Source of the DNA: Pontibacter russatus
GTDB lineage: Bacteria > Bacteroidota > Bacteroidia > Cytophagales > Hymenobacteraceae
DNA: 64,000 bases
Direction of reading: 5' to 3'
NCBI RefSeq assembly: GCF_009931655.1
Contig: NZ_CP047984.1
Span: 1,240,001 to 1,304,000 of the forward strand
The notes beneath the pieces are model-generated. The model worked only from the letters and a program-made list of their open reading frames with translations. It did not search any database and was not told the origin of the DNA. Each line of letters opens with the position of its first letter. The first letter of the stretch is position 1. Of the stretch, positions 1 to 9,807 are shown piece by piece. The position numbers and the translations under genes are program-made.

Positions 1-56
1 GCTCTATACGTGCCGATGATTGTGCTCCAGATTTAGCAAGGTTTGGATATTGAGAT

Positions 57-108
57 TCTGAGTAACAGAAAACCCCTGTAAAACTACAGGGGTTTTCTGT
101 TACTCAGA
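57..108. terminator. Perfect 24-bp hairpin, probable bidirectional terminator
   Basis: Positions 57-80 are exactly complementary to 85-108 around a 4-nt loop (AAAC). The inner stem has the AAAACCCC/GGGGTTTT form that gives a T-run on either strand. It lies 27 bp past the stop of the minus-strand IPT/TIG gene, so it probably ends the SusCD operon, and it could also stop transcription entering from the left edge. Confidence 0.8.
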
Positions 109-134
109 TTAGCTTGTGCTGGTGTGTATCAAGC

Positions 135-1433
135 TTATTTGAAACCGACATGGTCGTAATGCACTACCCCGGCCCAACCGGCAGACTGAAACATGATATC
201 CCCGATACTTGCCGGGCTGCCCAAATCTGACAGTGGAATGGTATAAGTGGTCCATTCTCCTTCCACTACGTTGAATGTACCAGCAGGAGGATTATAGCCT
301 TCATCAATCACGATATTTACGATTTTGCCATCTGTACCCGGGCCGCCATAGACCGAGAACACCAAATGAGTATAATCAGCGGTAGACACGGCTGTGCCAA
401 TGTGCCAGCGGATTGCATCGTAGCTGCCGTCGTAGGTCTTCCTGGCAGCAAAATCTCCCTGTCGCACTTTTTCAGTGCTCTCCCAGTTGGTGGCACCGCC
501 CCATCCCCAGTTTTCCCAGCCTGTTCCTCTTGCGTCATTGTACAGGAAATAGGGCAGCGCTGCGAGCGGAGGCAAATCCCCAATAAATTGTAAGGATGTT
601 TCTGACTCAACCTGTACGCCAGAGTGTGCTACAAGTGTTACGACCCCTTTTCCGGCTTCGGCAGGCACCACGACAACAAGCTCAGCAGGAGACACACTCA
701 CAAACTCTGTGATGGGCTCTGTTATGCCATTGAATAAAACACCCATCGTCAGATCAAGGTTTTCGCCGGTTATGGTCAGGTTGCTGCCGCGCTCCACGGG
801 GTTTGGTGCCAAATTAGCTATGGATGGCAGGGTGACAACCAGATCCGTTTCTGTTACAATGGCCTGCGGCTCTGTACCACCTGTCAGGAACACCAGTCTT
901 CCTGTCTTGGCATTCACCGGCACCTGCAGCACCAATTCGTTCATGGTCTGGCTTACGAACTCGCTCACCGTGTCGCTGTCGAACACCACGCCTGTTACCC
1001 AGTTCATGTAATTTCCTGTGGCGGTAATATTCGCTCCCGGACGTGCCTCTTCCATAACCGATTCGATGGTAACCGGCACCTCAAAACTCAGCACTGTTTT
1101 AGAGACAACATCCCCATCAGTAGTTTTCAGCGTTACCAGACCTTCACCTGCTTCCTGCGGCACTACCAGCACAATCATATCGGAGGTATGGCTTTTGAAA
1201 GCCGATTTCGGAACACTCACTCCCGGCAGCTCCACAGCCTCCACTTTGTTCAGGTTGTGGCCGATGAACTTTATCTCTTCCCCATGCTGTACGCCGGAGG
1301 GGCCGAAGCTTAGCAACTGCACCATGCCACCGTTCGGTTCACTGTCCTCATCGTCTTCACAGGCTGTCAGGAAACCGGCGAAGAGGAACAGAAACACAAG
1401 CGTGAACAGCCTCACATTGTATACATTCTTCAT
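135..1433 (-). CDS. IPT/TIG-domain surface lipoprotein
   Basis: A 432-aa lipoprotein: the signal peptide ends in the lipobox LTAC (Cys25), followed at once by EDDED, the acidic pattern linked to surface display in Bacteroidota. Three Ig-like IPT/TIG repeats cover about residues 37-117, 118-202 and 203-285. Residues about 290-432 form a separate beta-rich, Trp/Tyr-rich domain that looks like a carbohydrate-binding module. It is the last gene of the SusCD operon, 22 bp after the preceding gene. Placement after SusC/SusD/SGBP suggests a surface glycan-binding protein; the ligand cannot be told. No catalytic motif was seen. Confidence 0.8.
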   Translation of the reverse strand: MKNVYNVRLFTLVFLFLFAGFLTACEDDEDSEPNGGMVQLLSFGPSGVQHGEEIKFIGHNLNKVEAVELPGVSVPKSAFKSHTSDMIVLVVPQEAGEGLVTLKTTDGDVVSKTVLSFEVPVTIESVMEEARPGANITATGNYMNWVTGVVFDSDTVSEFVSQTMNELVLQVPVNAKTGRLVFLTGGTEPQAIVTETDLVVTLPSIANLAPNPVERGSNLTITGENLDLTMGVLFNGITEPITEFVSVSPAELVVVVPAEAGKGVVTLVAHSGVQVESETSLQFIGDLPPLAALPYFLYNDARGTGWENWGWGGATNWESTEKVRQGDFAARKTYDGSYDAIRWHIGTAVSTADYTHLVFSVYGGPGTDGKIVNIVIDEGYNPPAGTFNVVEGEWTTYTIPLSDLGSPASIGDIMFQSAGWAGVVHYDHVGFK

Positions 1434-1455
1434 ATTTCTTCTTGAGCTTTAAAGT

Positions 1456-2616
1456 TTAGTCAACCGATGTTGGCACTACGCGCATGTTATCAATCGCAAA
1501 GTTGGCGTTTACTGCCAGCGGGCCGCTGAAGTGGAAAGAGACGCCGTAGCCCGCCGGGTTATAGGCAAACGACTGGTTGGCAGCATAGAACTCCTCAAAA
1601 GGAATGCTCACTGTTTCCCACTTGCCTCCGGTGTCCACGTTTGGCTTCCAGGTATAGCTGGTGCCACGCTCATCTGCCATCTTCGGCCCCATGTACATCT
1701 TAATTTCAGCACCAGTCAGGGGAGCCAGCGTGAATACCTCGAACTTCAGTTCGTAATCACCGGGGTTTGCGAATGCCTCGGCCGGGATGTTTTTGGTCTC
1801 TTTGGCCACATCGCTTTCTGCTGGTCCTACATACATCTCAAACCAGGCCCAAGGACCCAACTCACGTTTTACGCGAATAAAATTACCGTTGATGTTCGGT
1901 ATCTCAGGATCAGATGCTTTAATATAAGCCGGACCGTGCCACAGACCGGCAGTTGTTCCATCGAAGCTGGCGATGATGTTCCGGTTGTCTCGGAACCATA
2001 AATCAGATTCTACCTCTCCGAAATTAGTTTTCACCGTAACCGGGCCAGGCTCTGCCCCCTCCGGCACCCGCACTTCAATGGCATTGCTCTCTTCAGACAC
2101 AGAAACTACTTCTCCCTCTACCCCTCCTGTGAATGTTACCATAACAGGCTCGTAGAAGTAATTGCCATATATGGTGGCTACCTCCCCTGTGTTCACATAT
2201 TCGCTCAGCATGCCGGTAATCACGGGTTCACTGATGTCTACCACAAAGTCGTACAGCAGTGAATCGCCGTTCGCAAAAATAATCTTCATGCGGTTAGAGA
2301 TATCTGTCGGAATATCTGACGGCACCCTCGTGATGATGGAAGTATTGGTGATGAAGGTAGGCGACAGCGATCCGCGCAGGTCGTTGAACCAGATTTCGCG
2401 TGCGTTGCCCAGGTTCTGCCCCACGATGGCTATCATGGCTCCCTGCCCCGCCTTCGCGATGAGAGAATCGGAGGCATCCGGGTTCGTGACCCGGATATAG
2501 CTGATTGCCGGGGTGCCGTTGTTCGGAAGGTCCTCATCTTCCGAACAAGCTGAAAACATTCCTGCCATTGCAAAGGCGCAAAAGAGGAACAACAGTGATT
2601 TAAAATTCAATTTCAT
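1456..2616 (-). CDS. Glycan-binding surface lipoprotein (SGBP-B-like)
   Basis: 386 aa with a lipoprotein signal (FSAC, Cys24) followed by SEDED. Two IPT/TIG-like Ig domains (about 36-130 and 131-210) precede a C-terminal beta-sandwich (about 212-386) resembling the binding domain of surface glycan-binding protein B, with several exposed aromatics (residues about 255-265 contain W, W, F, Y). The gene sits 34 bp after SusD and 22 bp before another IPT/TIG lipoprotein, the usual place for SGBPs in polysaccharide-utilisation loci. Expected role: hold the glycan at the outer membrane for SusCD. The substrate is not readable from sequence. Confidence 0.85.
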   Translation of the reverse strand: MKLNFKSLLFLFCAFAMAGMFSACSEDEDLPNNGTPAISYIRVTNPDASDSLIAKAGQGAMIAIVGQNLGNAREIWFNDLRGSLSPTFITNTSIITRVPSDIPTDISNRMKIIFANGDSLLYDFVVDISEPVITGMLSEYVNTGEVATIYGNYFYEPVMVTFTGGVEGEVVSVSEESNAIEVRVPEGAEPGPVTVKTNFGEVESDLWFRDNRNIIASFDGTTAGLWHGPAYIKASDPEIPNINGNFIRVKRELGPWAWFEMYVGPAESDVAKETKNIPAEAFANPGDYELKFEVFTLAPLTGAEIKMYMGPKMADERGTSYTWKPNVDTGGKWETVSIPFEEFYAANQSFAYNPAGYGVSFHFSGPLAVNANFAIDNMRVVPTSVD

Positions 2617-2650
2617 ATATAAGTTCTTTTAACTTTTAACAAGGCTAATG

Positions 2651-4312
2651 CTACTCCCCAAACTCATATGGGACAGGCTCGTCCCGCAGCCACGGCGCCT
2701 GGCTTGACTCTGATGCCGGTATAGGAAGCAGGAAGTTACCGGAGTTGGCCGTAGCCGTTCTTTCCGCGAACCACGACGTCTTCTCAAACTCCCAGGAGGT
2801 AGGGTTCGGCATGCGGTTCGGATGCACCACAAAGAGTCCCCGGTCCTGGTTGTTGATGATATCGTAGGCCCGCTGCGGGTTGTAGTAGTGGATTCGCACC
2901 AGGTCGTACCAGGCCAATCCCTCCATGGCGAACTCCTTCATCCGCTCCTCAAACACATCCTGCCAGGTTAGTGACTCTTCCAGAGGGGCTACACCTGCTC
3001 TTTCGCGAATCACGTTTACATATTCCAGCGCCTTGGCATCGCTCGTAGACTCGCTGCTCCCCAGCACGGCGTCTGCATAGATCAGGTACATCTCGGCCAG
3101 GCGCAGCATGTAGGTGTCGTTCGGGTAGCGTTGCTGGCCCGCCTGGCCGTCTACGTCTGCCGCTTTACCCACCACATACTTCTTGATGCTTACAAAGCTG
3201 TTGTCTGCATCGGCTCCCGGCGCCGGGAAAACCAACTCCTGCTCTGTGGCGTTACCTTCCGCGTCTCTGACTGTCTGTGATATCTCGGGGTAATGAAAGC
3301 CCGGCAGCATATAGGTAGCTTTCAAACGCTCATCGTTCGTGAACCCGTCCTCGAACAAGCCGTCGTAGAGGCTCAGCTGCCACCAGGAGGCTCCCAAATC
3401 GCCCCCCCAGCCATCGCCGTTGGCAATGTCGTTGCTGTAGGTGATCTGAGACACCATTGTGTTGGCATAGCCATAGTTGGTGGTGTATACCCACTGCTGC
3501 TCGAACAGCGACTCGATGTTGTTGTCATAAGGATAACGGAACAGGTCGGCATAATCAGGAAGCAGGGTGTGGCCGCTCATGGTAATCACCCTTTCCGCGT
3601 ACTCCTTCGCCTTGTCCAGGTATTCCTGGCTCATGCTGCCGCCAACTCCGGCCCTGGTCAGGTAAGTTCTGGCCAGCATCCCTTCCGCCGACCATTTTGA
3701 GATCCTTCCAACGTCAATGGAATTCTCCGGAAGGTTTTCAGCCGCATACAGGTAGTCTCTGGTGATAAACTCCCAAACACTTTCCTCGGTGTTGCGCTTC
3801 ACCTCCGGGCTGTTCAATAATTCGATGTTGTTCTCGATAATCGGAACGGGGCCGTAGTTCATGACCAGGAAAGAGTAGGCAGTGGCGCGCATAAAGCGTG
3901 CCTCGGCGATGACGTGCTTCTTTATATCCTCCGACACTTCAGGCCCGGCGTAGCGCTCCACGTTCTGGATCAAGGTGTTCGCCTGGCCAACCACAATCCA
4001 GAAGGTGCGGTACGCTTCGCTGTTGGAGGTCGAAACTTCCGTTGTGTTGAATAACACGTCGTCTCTGTATCCCCAGGCGCGCATCGTGGTTCCAGCCCTC
4101 AGGTCGCCTAGGGCCCAGGACGCTTTGTCCACATAATCCTTCCACACCACACTGTAGAGCGGGGCCGACGCGGCCAGCAACTGCGCATCGGTCTTGAAGA
4201 AGTTGGCATCCACCAGGGTATCCTGCGGCGGCCTCTCCAGAAATTCCTTCTCGCAGCCCGAGAAAAGGGATAGGGTTAGAAGCCCACCTATATATAAAAA
4301 TCTATTTTTCAT
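2651..4312 (-). CDS. RagB/SusD family nutrient-uptake lipoprotein
   Basis: 553 aa, lipoprotein signal ending FSGC (Cys20), then EKEFLERPPQD, a typical SusD N-terminus. The rest is the alpha-helical TPR-like SusD fold with the N-terminal SusD-like region and the C-terminal RagB/SusD domain. Length is normal. It begins 18 bp after the SusC gene on the same strand, so they are co-transcribed. SusD proteins form the lid of the SusC transporter and bind glycan at the cell surface. Assignment to the family is secure; the substrate is unknown. Confidence 0.95.
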   Translation of the reverse strand: MKNRFLYIGGLLTLSLFSGCEKEFLERPPQDTLVDANFFKTDAQLLAASAPLYSVVWKDYVDKASWALGDLRAGTTMRAWGYRDDVLFNTTEVSTSNSEAYRTFWIVVGQANTLIQNVERYAGPEVSEDIKKHVIAEARFMRATAYSFLVMNYGPVPIIENNIELLNSPEVKRNTEESVWEFITRDYLYAAENLPENSIDVGRISKWSAEGMLARTYLTRAGVGGSMSQEYLDKAKEYAERVITMSGHTLLPDYADLFRYPYDNNIESLFEQQWVYTTNYGYANTMVSQITYSNDIANGDGWGGDLGASWWQLSLYDGLFEDGFTNDERLKATYMLPGFHYPEISQTVRDAEGNATEQELVFPAPGADADNSFVSIKKYVVGKAADVDGQAGQQRYPNDTYMLRLAEMYLIYADAVLGSSESTSDAKALEYVNVIRERAGVAPLEESLTWQDVFEERMKEFAMEGLAWYDLVRIHYYNPQRAYDIINNQDRGLFVVHPNRMPNPTSWEFEKTSWFAERTATANSGNFLLPIPASESSQAPWLRDEPVPYEFGE

Positions 4313-4330
4313 CTTGCTCTTCGTGTTTAA

Positions 4331-7300
4331 TTAAAAATCAATGCCAACGTTCACAGAATAAACCGGTGTTAGTGGATAACGGCCATAATCTACCCCTATG
4401 GAGGCATTTCTTGCATCTGCGTTCGGCCCTACATAAGAACCAACTTCAGGGTCATAACCAGAGTAGTCTGTGATGGTGTAAAGGTTTTGTGCGCTTACCC
4501 CGATTCTCGCTCCTTTAATGTACTTCAGTTTTTCCATCACGGAAGATGGCAGGTTGTAATTCAGCGTGATGTTCTTGAGTCTTACAAATGAACCATCCTC
4601 CACGTACTTGTCGGTATGACGGTTGAAGTTGTTGTTTTTATTGCCTCCCGACATTCGGGCTACAACCGTACCTGGATTTGTAAGATAGGGGTTCCCTTCC
4701 GCGTCTAACTGCACATTGGCATAGTCGAATGCGCCCACGAACAGGTTGCGACCCAGGTTAATGTTGTTCGGGTTGGTGTTCTCGCTGCGCAGGTAGTTGT
4801 AGATGTCATTTCCGATGGTGCTGGTGATCAGGACGCTCAGGTCAAAGCCCTTGTAAGAGAAATCGTTAGTGAAACCGGCATAGTATTTTGGCCAGGGGTT
4901 ACCGATAAAGGTCTGGTCCTCGCCGGAGATGATGCCATCTCCGTTGATATCGCGGTACTTCACATCGCCCACCCAGATGCTGTTTTCCGCAATCGGGAAC
5001 TCTACCCCGTTGTTGTCGGCTGGCAGGGCGCTGTTCTGAATCTCCTCAACAGACTCGAAGATGCCTTCTTCTATATAGCCGTAGAACAACCACGGGGCCT
5101 GTCCTACCACCGTACGCTGCGTCCAGTTGTTCATCCACCAGTTGATTTTATCTACCTGGCTGGTTTCGGTGGTTAAACTCTTCACCTCTGTTTTGAAGTG
5201 AGACAGGTTGAAGTTAGACGACCATCTGAAGCTTGAATTGTCGATGTTGATGGTGTTCAGGGTTAAGCTCCAGCCCTTGTTCTGCAGCGAACCGATGTTA
5301 ACGATAGGAGGCAATATCGAGCCATTCCCATTTGTGCCCATATACCAGGGCAGGGAGCTATCCAGAATCAGGTTATCAGTGTCCTTTATATAGTAGTCAG
5401 CCTCTATTTGCACCCTGTTCTCAAACAAGCCCAGGTTTATCCCGAAGTTGTTGGTCTTCGTTTCCTCCCACTGGAAGTTCGGGTTCGGGTACCTTCTCGC
5501 TGAGAAAGCGGTGCCCCAGGGCGTAGGACCGGCAGTAAGCGTACCATATATGGCTCCACTCTCTCCCTGGTTACCTGTCAGACCAATCTCGTAGCGTAAC
5601 CGCAGGTCGCTTACAAAAGGAACTGCGAAGAACTCCTCCTCAGACACGCGCCAGGCAGCTGATACGGACGGAAAGTAACCCCATCTGTTCTCCGGGCCGA
5701 AGTTTACGGAGCCATCCGCACGGAAAGCGCCCGTAATGATATAGCGCTCGTCGTAGTTATAGATGGCTCTGCCCAGGTAAGATTCCATTCCCCACGTACC
5801 TTGTCCGCCTCTGGCCACGCTTGTCGCCTCGTCTCCAGCCTCCAAGTCTACAACCTCGTTCGTCTGGAAACCGCGTCTTTCGCCAAACAGGTTTTTCCAG
5901 GTAGACTCATTCACCTCGTGCGTTGCCATCAGGTTGATGCTGTGCTTGTCAAACTGCTTTCTGTAGGTCAGCATCTGGTTCCAGTTATAGGAGGTGTTCA
6001 CGCTGTTTCTGTTGTTCAGGACAGCGACTGTGTTTTGCTGATAGCCGAATTTGTACGTTGGCAGGAAATACGTGGAGTTCGAAAAACCGACGTTTCCGTT
6101 AAAGGCTGTGCTGAAGTCCAGATCGTCCGTGATTTTAAAACCTAATGTCAGGCCTCCCAGCAACTGTCGCTTGGTCAGGTCATTCTGCGTAAGCTCAGCA
6201 AGTCCGACGGGGTTTGGCGGCGTAAACTGTTCTCCTGTACTGGTCGCCGTTACAATACCACCCCCATAAGTACCGTCCAGGTTCCTTACCGGAATGTGGG
6301 GAGCCAGCTGAATAGCCATCCTAATAACATCAGCCTGCGTTGTGGAAATGCTCTCGTCTGTTTGCGCGTAGTTGATGTTCGCTTTGATAGAAAGCCACTC
6401 CTTCGCCTGGTTATCCAGGTTCAGTCGGATGGAGGCCCGGTTGAAGCCAGAGCCCAGGGCGACGCCCTCCTGGTCCAGGTATTCCCCTGACAGATAGTAA
6501 GTTGTCTTCTCACTGCCGCCACTCAGGCTTAGCTGGTGCTTCTGCATCGGCGCGCTCTTGAAGAGCTCATCCTGCCAGTCGGTTCCCCCGCCCAGCAGCG
6601 ATGGGTCCAGAAAGTCCTCGCGCACATTGCCGCCTGCAATTGACTTGTACTCGTTGTCCATCTGGGCGTACTGGCGCAGGTTCATCACCTCCAGTTTTTC
6701 AGGGGGGGTCTGTACGCTATATAGATAGGCGTAATTAATACGGATGTCGCCCGCCTTGCCACGCTTGGTGGTAATCAACACCACGCCGTTTGTAGCCCTT
6801 GAACCATATAGCGCCGTGGCAGAAGGCCCCTGCAGGATCTCCATGCTTTCGATATCCGCTGGGTTTAGGGTAGAGAGTGGGTTTGAGCCGGAAGGAGAAA
6901 TCTCCCCCTCAATCTGCACACCGTCGATAACGTAGAGCGGCTCGTTGGTTCCACCGATAGAGTTAACCCCCCGGATGTTCACCGAGATACCGCCACCTGG
7001 CGCACCGGTGTTCTGGGTTACATACACCCCGGCAGCACGCCCCTGAATGGCCTGCTCGATGGTAGTGTTCACAGTCTTCTCAATCGATTCTGAAGAAATG
7101 GTTGTCTGCGCCCCTGTTATCTCGCTTTTTCGAACCTCACCGTAACCCGTCACCACCACCTCTTCCAGCAGTTTATCATCGGGGCGCAGGGTAACGGTAA
7201 TATTCGTTCTTCCGTTCACGGGAACCTCCTGCGTGGTGAAACCGATATAAGACACCACCAGCACCGCGTCGCTAAACGCCTGCAACTGGAACTGGCCCTG

Positions 7301-7537
7301 GGCATCGGTGATCGCACCGGCAGCTGTTCCCTGCACGCCAATGCTTACGCCCGGCAGCCCCTGGCTGTCTTCCGAAGAAACCACCTTGCCGCTGATGGCA
7401 AGGGGAGCCTGCGCGAAGCCGCAGACACTCTGCAAGAAAAGAAAAGCCAGCAGCAATGGGGATAGCCTGCTCGCTTTCATTAATTTAAAAACAGGATTAT
7501 GTATATAATCGCTGTAATAGTACATGTGTTTCATCAT
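4331..7537 (-). CDS. SusC/RagA family TonB-dependent outer-membrane receptor
   Basis: 1068 aa. Signal peptide about residues 20-43; a carboxypeptidase-regulatory-like beta domain about 47-120; a TonB box EEVVVTGYG at 125-133; a plug domain about 135-255 (with YVIDGV); then a 22-strand barrel to a C-terminal aromatic (VGIDF). It imports oligosaccharides across the outer membrane using TonB energy, with the SusD encoded 18 bp downstream. An internal Met20 (start at 7480) would give a more standard signal peptide, so the true start may be there. A 680-bp gene-free stretch lies upstream. Confidence 0.95.
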   Translation of the reverse strand: MMKHMYYYSDYIHNPVFKLMKASRLSPLLLAFLFLQSVCGFAQAPLAISGKVVSSEDSQGLPGVSIGVQGTAAGAITDAQGQFQLQAFSDAVLVVSYIGFTTQEVPVNGRTNITVTLRPDDKLLEEVVVTGYGEVRKSEITGAQTTISSESIEKTVNTTIEQAIQGRAAGVYVTQNTGAPGGGISVNIRGVNSIGGTNEPLYVIDGVQIEGEISPSGSNPLSTLNPADIESMEILQGPSATALYGSRATNGVVLITTKRGKAGDIRINYAYLYSVQTPPEKLEVMNLRQYAQMDNEYKSIAGGNVREDFLDPSLLGGGTDWQDELFKSAPMQKHQLSLSGGSEKTTYYLSGEYLDQEGVALGSGFNRASIRLNLDNQAKEWLSIKANINYAQTDESISTTQADVIRMAIQLAPHIPVRNLDGTYGGGIVTATSTGEQFTPPNPVGLAELTQNDLTKRQLLGGLTLGFKITDDLDFSTAFNGNVGFSNSTYFLPTYKFGYQQNTVAVLNNRNSVNTSYNWNQMLTYRKQFDKHSINLMATHEVNESTWKNLFGERRGFQTNEVVDLEAGDEATSVARGGQGTWGMESYLGRAIYNYDERYIITGAFRADGSVNFGPENRWGYFPSVSAAWRVSEEEFFAVPFVSDLRLRYEIGLTGNQGESGAIYGTLTAGPTPWGTAFSARRYPNPNFQWEETKTNNFGINLGLFENRVQIEADYYIKDTDNLILDSSLPWYMGTNGNGSILPPIVNIGSLQNKGWSLTLNTINIDNSSFRWSSNFNLSHFKTEVKSLTTETSQVDKINWWMNNWTQRTVVGQAPWLFYGYIEEGIFESVEEIQNSALPADNNGVEFPIAENSIWVGDVKYRDINGDGIISGEDQTFIGNPWPKYYAGFTNDFSYKGFDLSVLITSTIGNDIYNYLRSENTNPNNINLGRNLFVGAFDYANVQLDAEGNPYLTNPGTVVARMSGGNKNNNFNRHTDKYVEDGSFVRLKNITLNYNLPSSVMEKLKYIKGARIGVSAQNLYTITDYSGYDPEVGSYVGPNADARNASIGVDYGRYPLTPVYSVNVGIDF

Positions 7538-8218
7538 AACTCAGTGTTGTATTTGTAAGGGTTGTGTTTTGCCTGCACCGGCGCTTTCTCCTTTATCTGT
7601 AAAAGCGCATATATAAAATTCCTTTTTTCGAAGCGATTTGCAAACATGAGCTTGAACTATATAAGCCGGAACCTGATCCGCGGCGCTATAGCAGGTATAT
7701 CTCTATATTGAAACGCTATAATATTTCCGTACCCACGCCCGCCATATAGACCAGGAAGGAAGCCTGCTTCTCAACTGCTCCACATCCGGTAAAAGTGGCC
7801 TCTTTTAAGCCACATCTTAGGCACAAGGTATGAAATGATGCGGTACGGCAGGGGTATCAAATGTTTCCAATGTATGCCGCCAGGGTTAACGACATGTTAA
7901 CCCTGCTGTCCACAGCGATAAGGTGGCGCCACCAGCGGCCCGGAAGGTTAATGGGGTTTATAGTCAGGTTACGGCCGAAGGAATAGGGCGCTACACAATT
8001 CGCCTGCCTTATATACTTGGCAGGGAAACCCACTGGTCGCAGCTATATATAGCAAGTCTTCGGATGATGAGGTGTAACGCTGTCAACACTGTGCTGACCG
8101 GCATATATAAATATACATAGGAATAAAGCGCGATGCCCTCCTTTCAGGCTGAAAGGAGGGCATCGCGAAAGAAAGTCTGTATGAAATGTTATATAGAAGT
8201 GATTTATATATACTAGGT
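7538..8218. other. Gene-free region upstream of susC
   Basis: No ORF here has a credible protein. It must hold the promoter of the SusCD operon (minus strand), but I see no clean TAnnTTTG box. It contains several TATATA/TATATATA runs and, at its left end, the terminator of the SGNH hydrolase gene. Confidence 0.6.
8129..8167 (-). terminator. Strong hairpin after the SGNH hydrolase gene
   Basis: A near-perfect inverted repeat (arms about 8129-8144 and 8152-8167, containing GATGCCCTCC and GGAGGGCATC) lies about 50 bp beyond the stop of the minus-strand SGNH hydrolase gene. It has no long T-run, but its place between two minus-strand units suggests transcription stops here before susC. Confidence 0.6.
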
Positions 8219-8881
8219 TTAGTTGGCTTGCACTGCTTTTGTGGCCTGCAATGCCTTGTACACCTCCTGCGCCAGCAGGGCCGCGCCAGCATCGTTCGGG
8301 TGGATGCCGTCGTAGGTCAAATCGGCTTTGCCCAGAAACGGCTTGTAGAGGTCGATGGTCTCCACTTTCGCTTTGCGGGCAATCTTTTTGATGGCGGGCA
8401 ACACCTCGTTGTCCATCACCTCTTTGCTGATGTCAAACTTATCCTCAAATACCGGAACAGGATAGGCTATATATACCTTTGGCTTGGAAGGCAGCTTTTT
8501 GAAGGACTTGATGAACTTTACATAATCCTTCACGAACTCGTCTTTGTATTGCCAGTTCTGCGGCTTGGTGTCGTTGGTGCCCAGTTTGATGATGACGATG
8601 TCGGGGTTCCAGGCCAGCACCTCTTCGTACTTCGCCTCGTTCCAGTAGGGGTAGTCGCCCTTTTTCAGCAGGGTGCGGCCGCCCATGCCGTAGTTGCGCA
8701 CCTCGTACTGCTCGCCCAGCAGCTCCTGCAGCGCCTGCGGGTAGGTCTGCGCTAGCCCGGCCCCTTCGGTGATGCTGTTGCCCACGCAGGCCACTTTTAT
8801 ATCCGACTGCGCCAGGGCCGCAAACGCGTTCAGCAGCACGAACAGGCACGCCAGCGCCGCGATGGTTAAATGTCTTTTCAT
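8219..8881 (-). CDS. SGNH/GDSL-type esterase, exported
   Basis: 220 aa with a signal peptide (about 1-25, ending ALAQ). SGNH hydrolase blocks are visible: block I VGNSITEGAG (GNS instead of the classic GDS, common in this clan), block III KLGTNDTK with the catalytic Asn, and block V DGIHPND with the Asp/His pair. Such enzymes remove acyl groups (acetate, sialate or lipid esters). Next to a SusCD locus and a DUF1080 gene, a role in deacylating a glycan is plausible but is inference. It starts 167 bp after the DUF1080 gene on the same strand. Confidence 0.88.
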   Translation of the reverse strand: MKRHLTIAALACLFVLLNAFAALAQSDIKVACVGNSITEGAGLAQTYPQALQELLGEQYEVRNYGMGGRTLLKKGDYPYWNEAKYEEVLAWNPDIVIIKLGTNDTKPQNWQYKDEFVKDYVKFIKSFKKLPSKPKVYIAYPVPVFEDKFDISKEVMDNEVLPAIKKIARKAKVETIDLYKPFLGKADLTYDGIHPNDAGAALLAQEVYKALQATKAVQAN

Positions 8882-9048
8882 TTCAGAGAGTTGATTACAT
8901 TAGAAAATCAAAGCTGCAGCCACTGCTGCAACTGCCTTGTCATTACCTTAATATATAAAGCTGTTGATCCGGCGCCTTATCACCGAACAAGAAAAGCAGC
9001 GGCAGGCCAGGGCTATATATACCACAGCCTGCTGCCCTATTGGCCTGG

Positions 9049-9807
9049 CTACAATTCTCTGATCCAGATGTTGCGGTACTGCACCGGGTTTCCGTGGTCC
9101 TGCAGCGTGATGGGCGCTTTTCCGTGGGCTTTGTACTCAGGCAGACCAATGTACTCTGTCGGGCCTTTCAAATCCACATCGTTCTGCACCAGCACGCCGT
9201 TGTGGAGCACCGTAACTTGGGCAGGCGTAAACAGCGAGCCGTCTTCCTTGAAACGGGGCGCTGTATATATGATGTCGTAGGTGTTCCATTCAGTGGGCTT
9301 GCGCATGGCGTTCACCAGCGGGCGGTGCTGCTTGTAGATGCTGCCAGCCTGGCCGTTGGCGTAGGTGCGGTTCTTGTAGTTGTCGAGCACCTGCAGCTCG
9401 TAGCGGTCCTGCAGAAAGATGCCGCTGTTGCCGCGCCCCTGGCTCTCGCCTTTCACCTCGTCGGGGGCGCTCCACTCCACGTGCAGCTGAAAATCGCCGA
9501 ACTCCTTCTTGGTGGAGATATCCCCCTTTCCCACTGTGAACGCGTTGTCCTTCACCTGCCACTTGGCCTCACCACCGCCGGCCTTGGCTTTCCACTGCGA
9601 AAGGTCTTTCCCATTAACAAGAATGATGGCATCAGAAGGGGCCTCTGTGCTGGTGGCGCCCGGTGTCACCACGCGCACCTCCGGCTCCCAGAACTCAGTC
9701 ATTTCGGGCACCATCTTGGGCGGCTTTGGCGTTTCCTGAGCCTGTGCGTGGGTGAATGTCAGCAGCCCAAGGGCCACGGCGGCTAGCGCGGTTTTCTTCA
9801 GAATCAT
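9049..9807 (-). CDS. DUF1080 (3-keto-disaccharide hydrolase-type) exported protein
   Basis: 252 aa; signal peptide about 1-23 (ending THAQA). From residue about 60 onward it is a DUF1080 concanavalin-like domain, with the telltale segments LSQWKAKAG, GDISTKKEFGDFQLHVEWSAP, GRGNSGIFLQDRYELQVLDN and a C-terminal GNPVQYRNIWIREL. Characterised relatives act on 3-keto-glycosides or bind sugars. It lies between the HTCS sensor and the SGNH hydrolase, all on the minus strand, so it probably serves the same glycan pathway. Confidence 0.9.
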   Translation of the reverse strand: MILKKTALAAVALGLLTFTHAQAQETPKPPKMVPEMTEFWEPEVRVVTPGATSTEAPSDAIILVNGKDLSQWKAKAGGGEAKWQVKDNAFTVGKGDISTKKEFGDFQLHVEWSAPDEVKGESQGRGNSGIFLQDRYELQVLDNYKNRTYANGQAGSIYKQHRPLVNAMRKPTEWNTYDIIYTAPRFKEDGSLFTPAQVTVLHNGVLVQNDVDLKGPTEYIGLPEYKAHGKAPITLQDHGNPVQYRNIWIREL

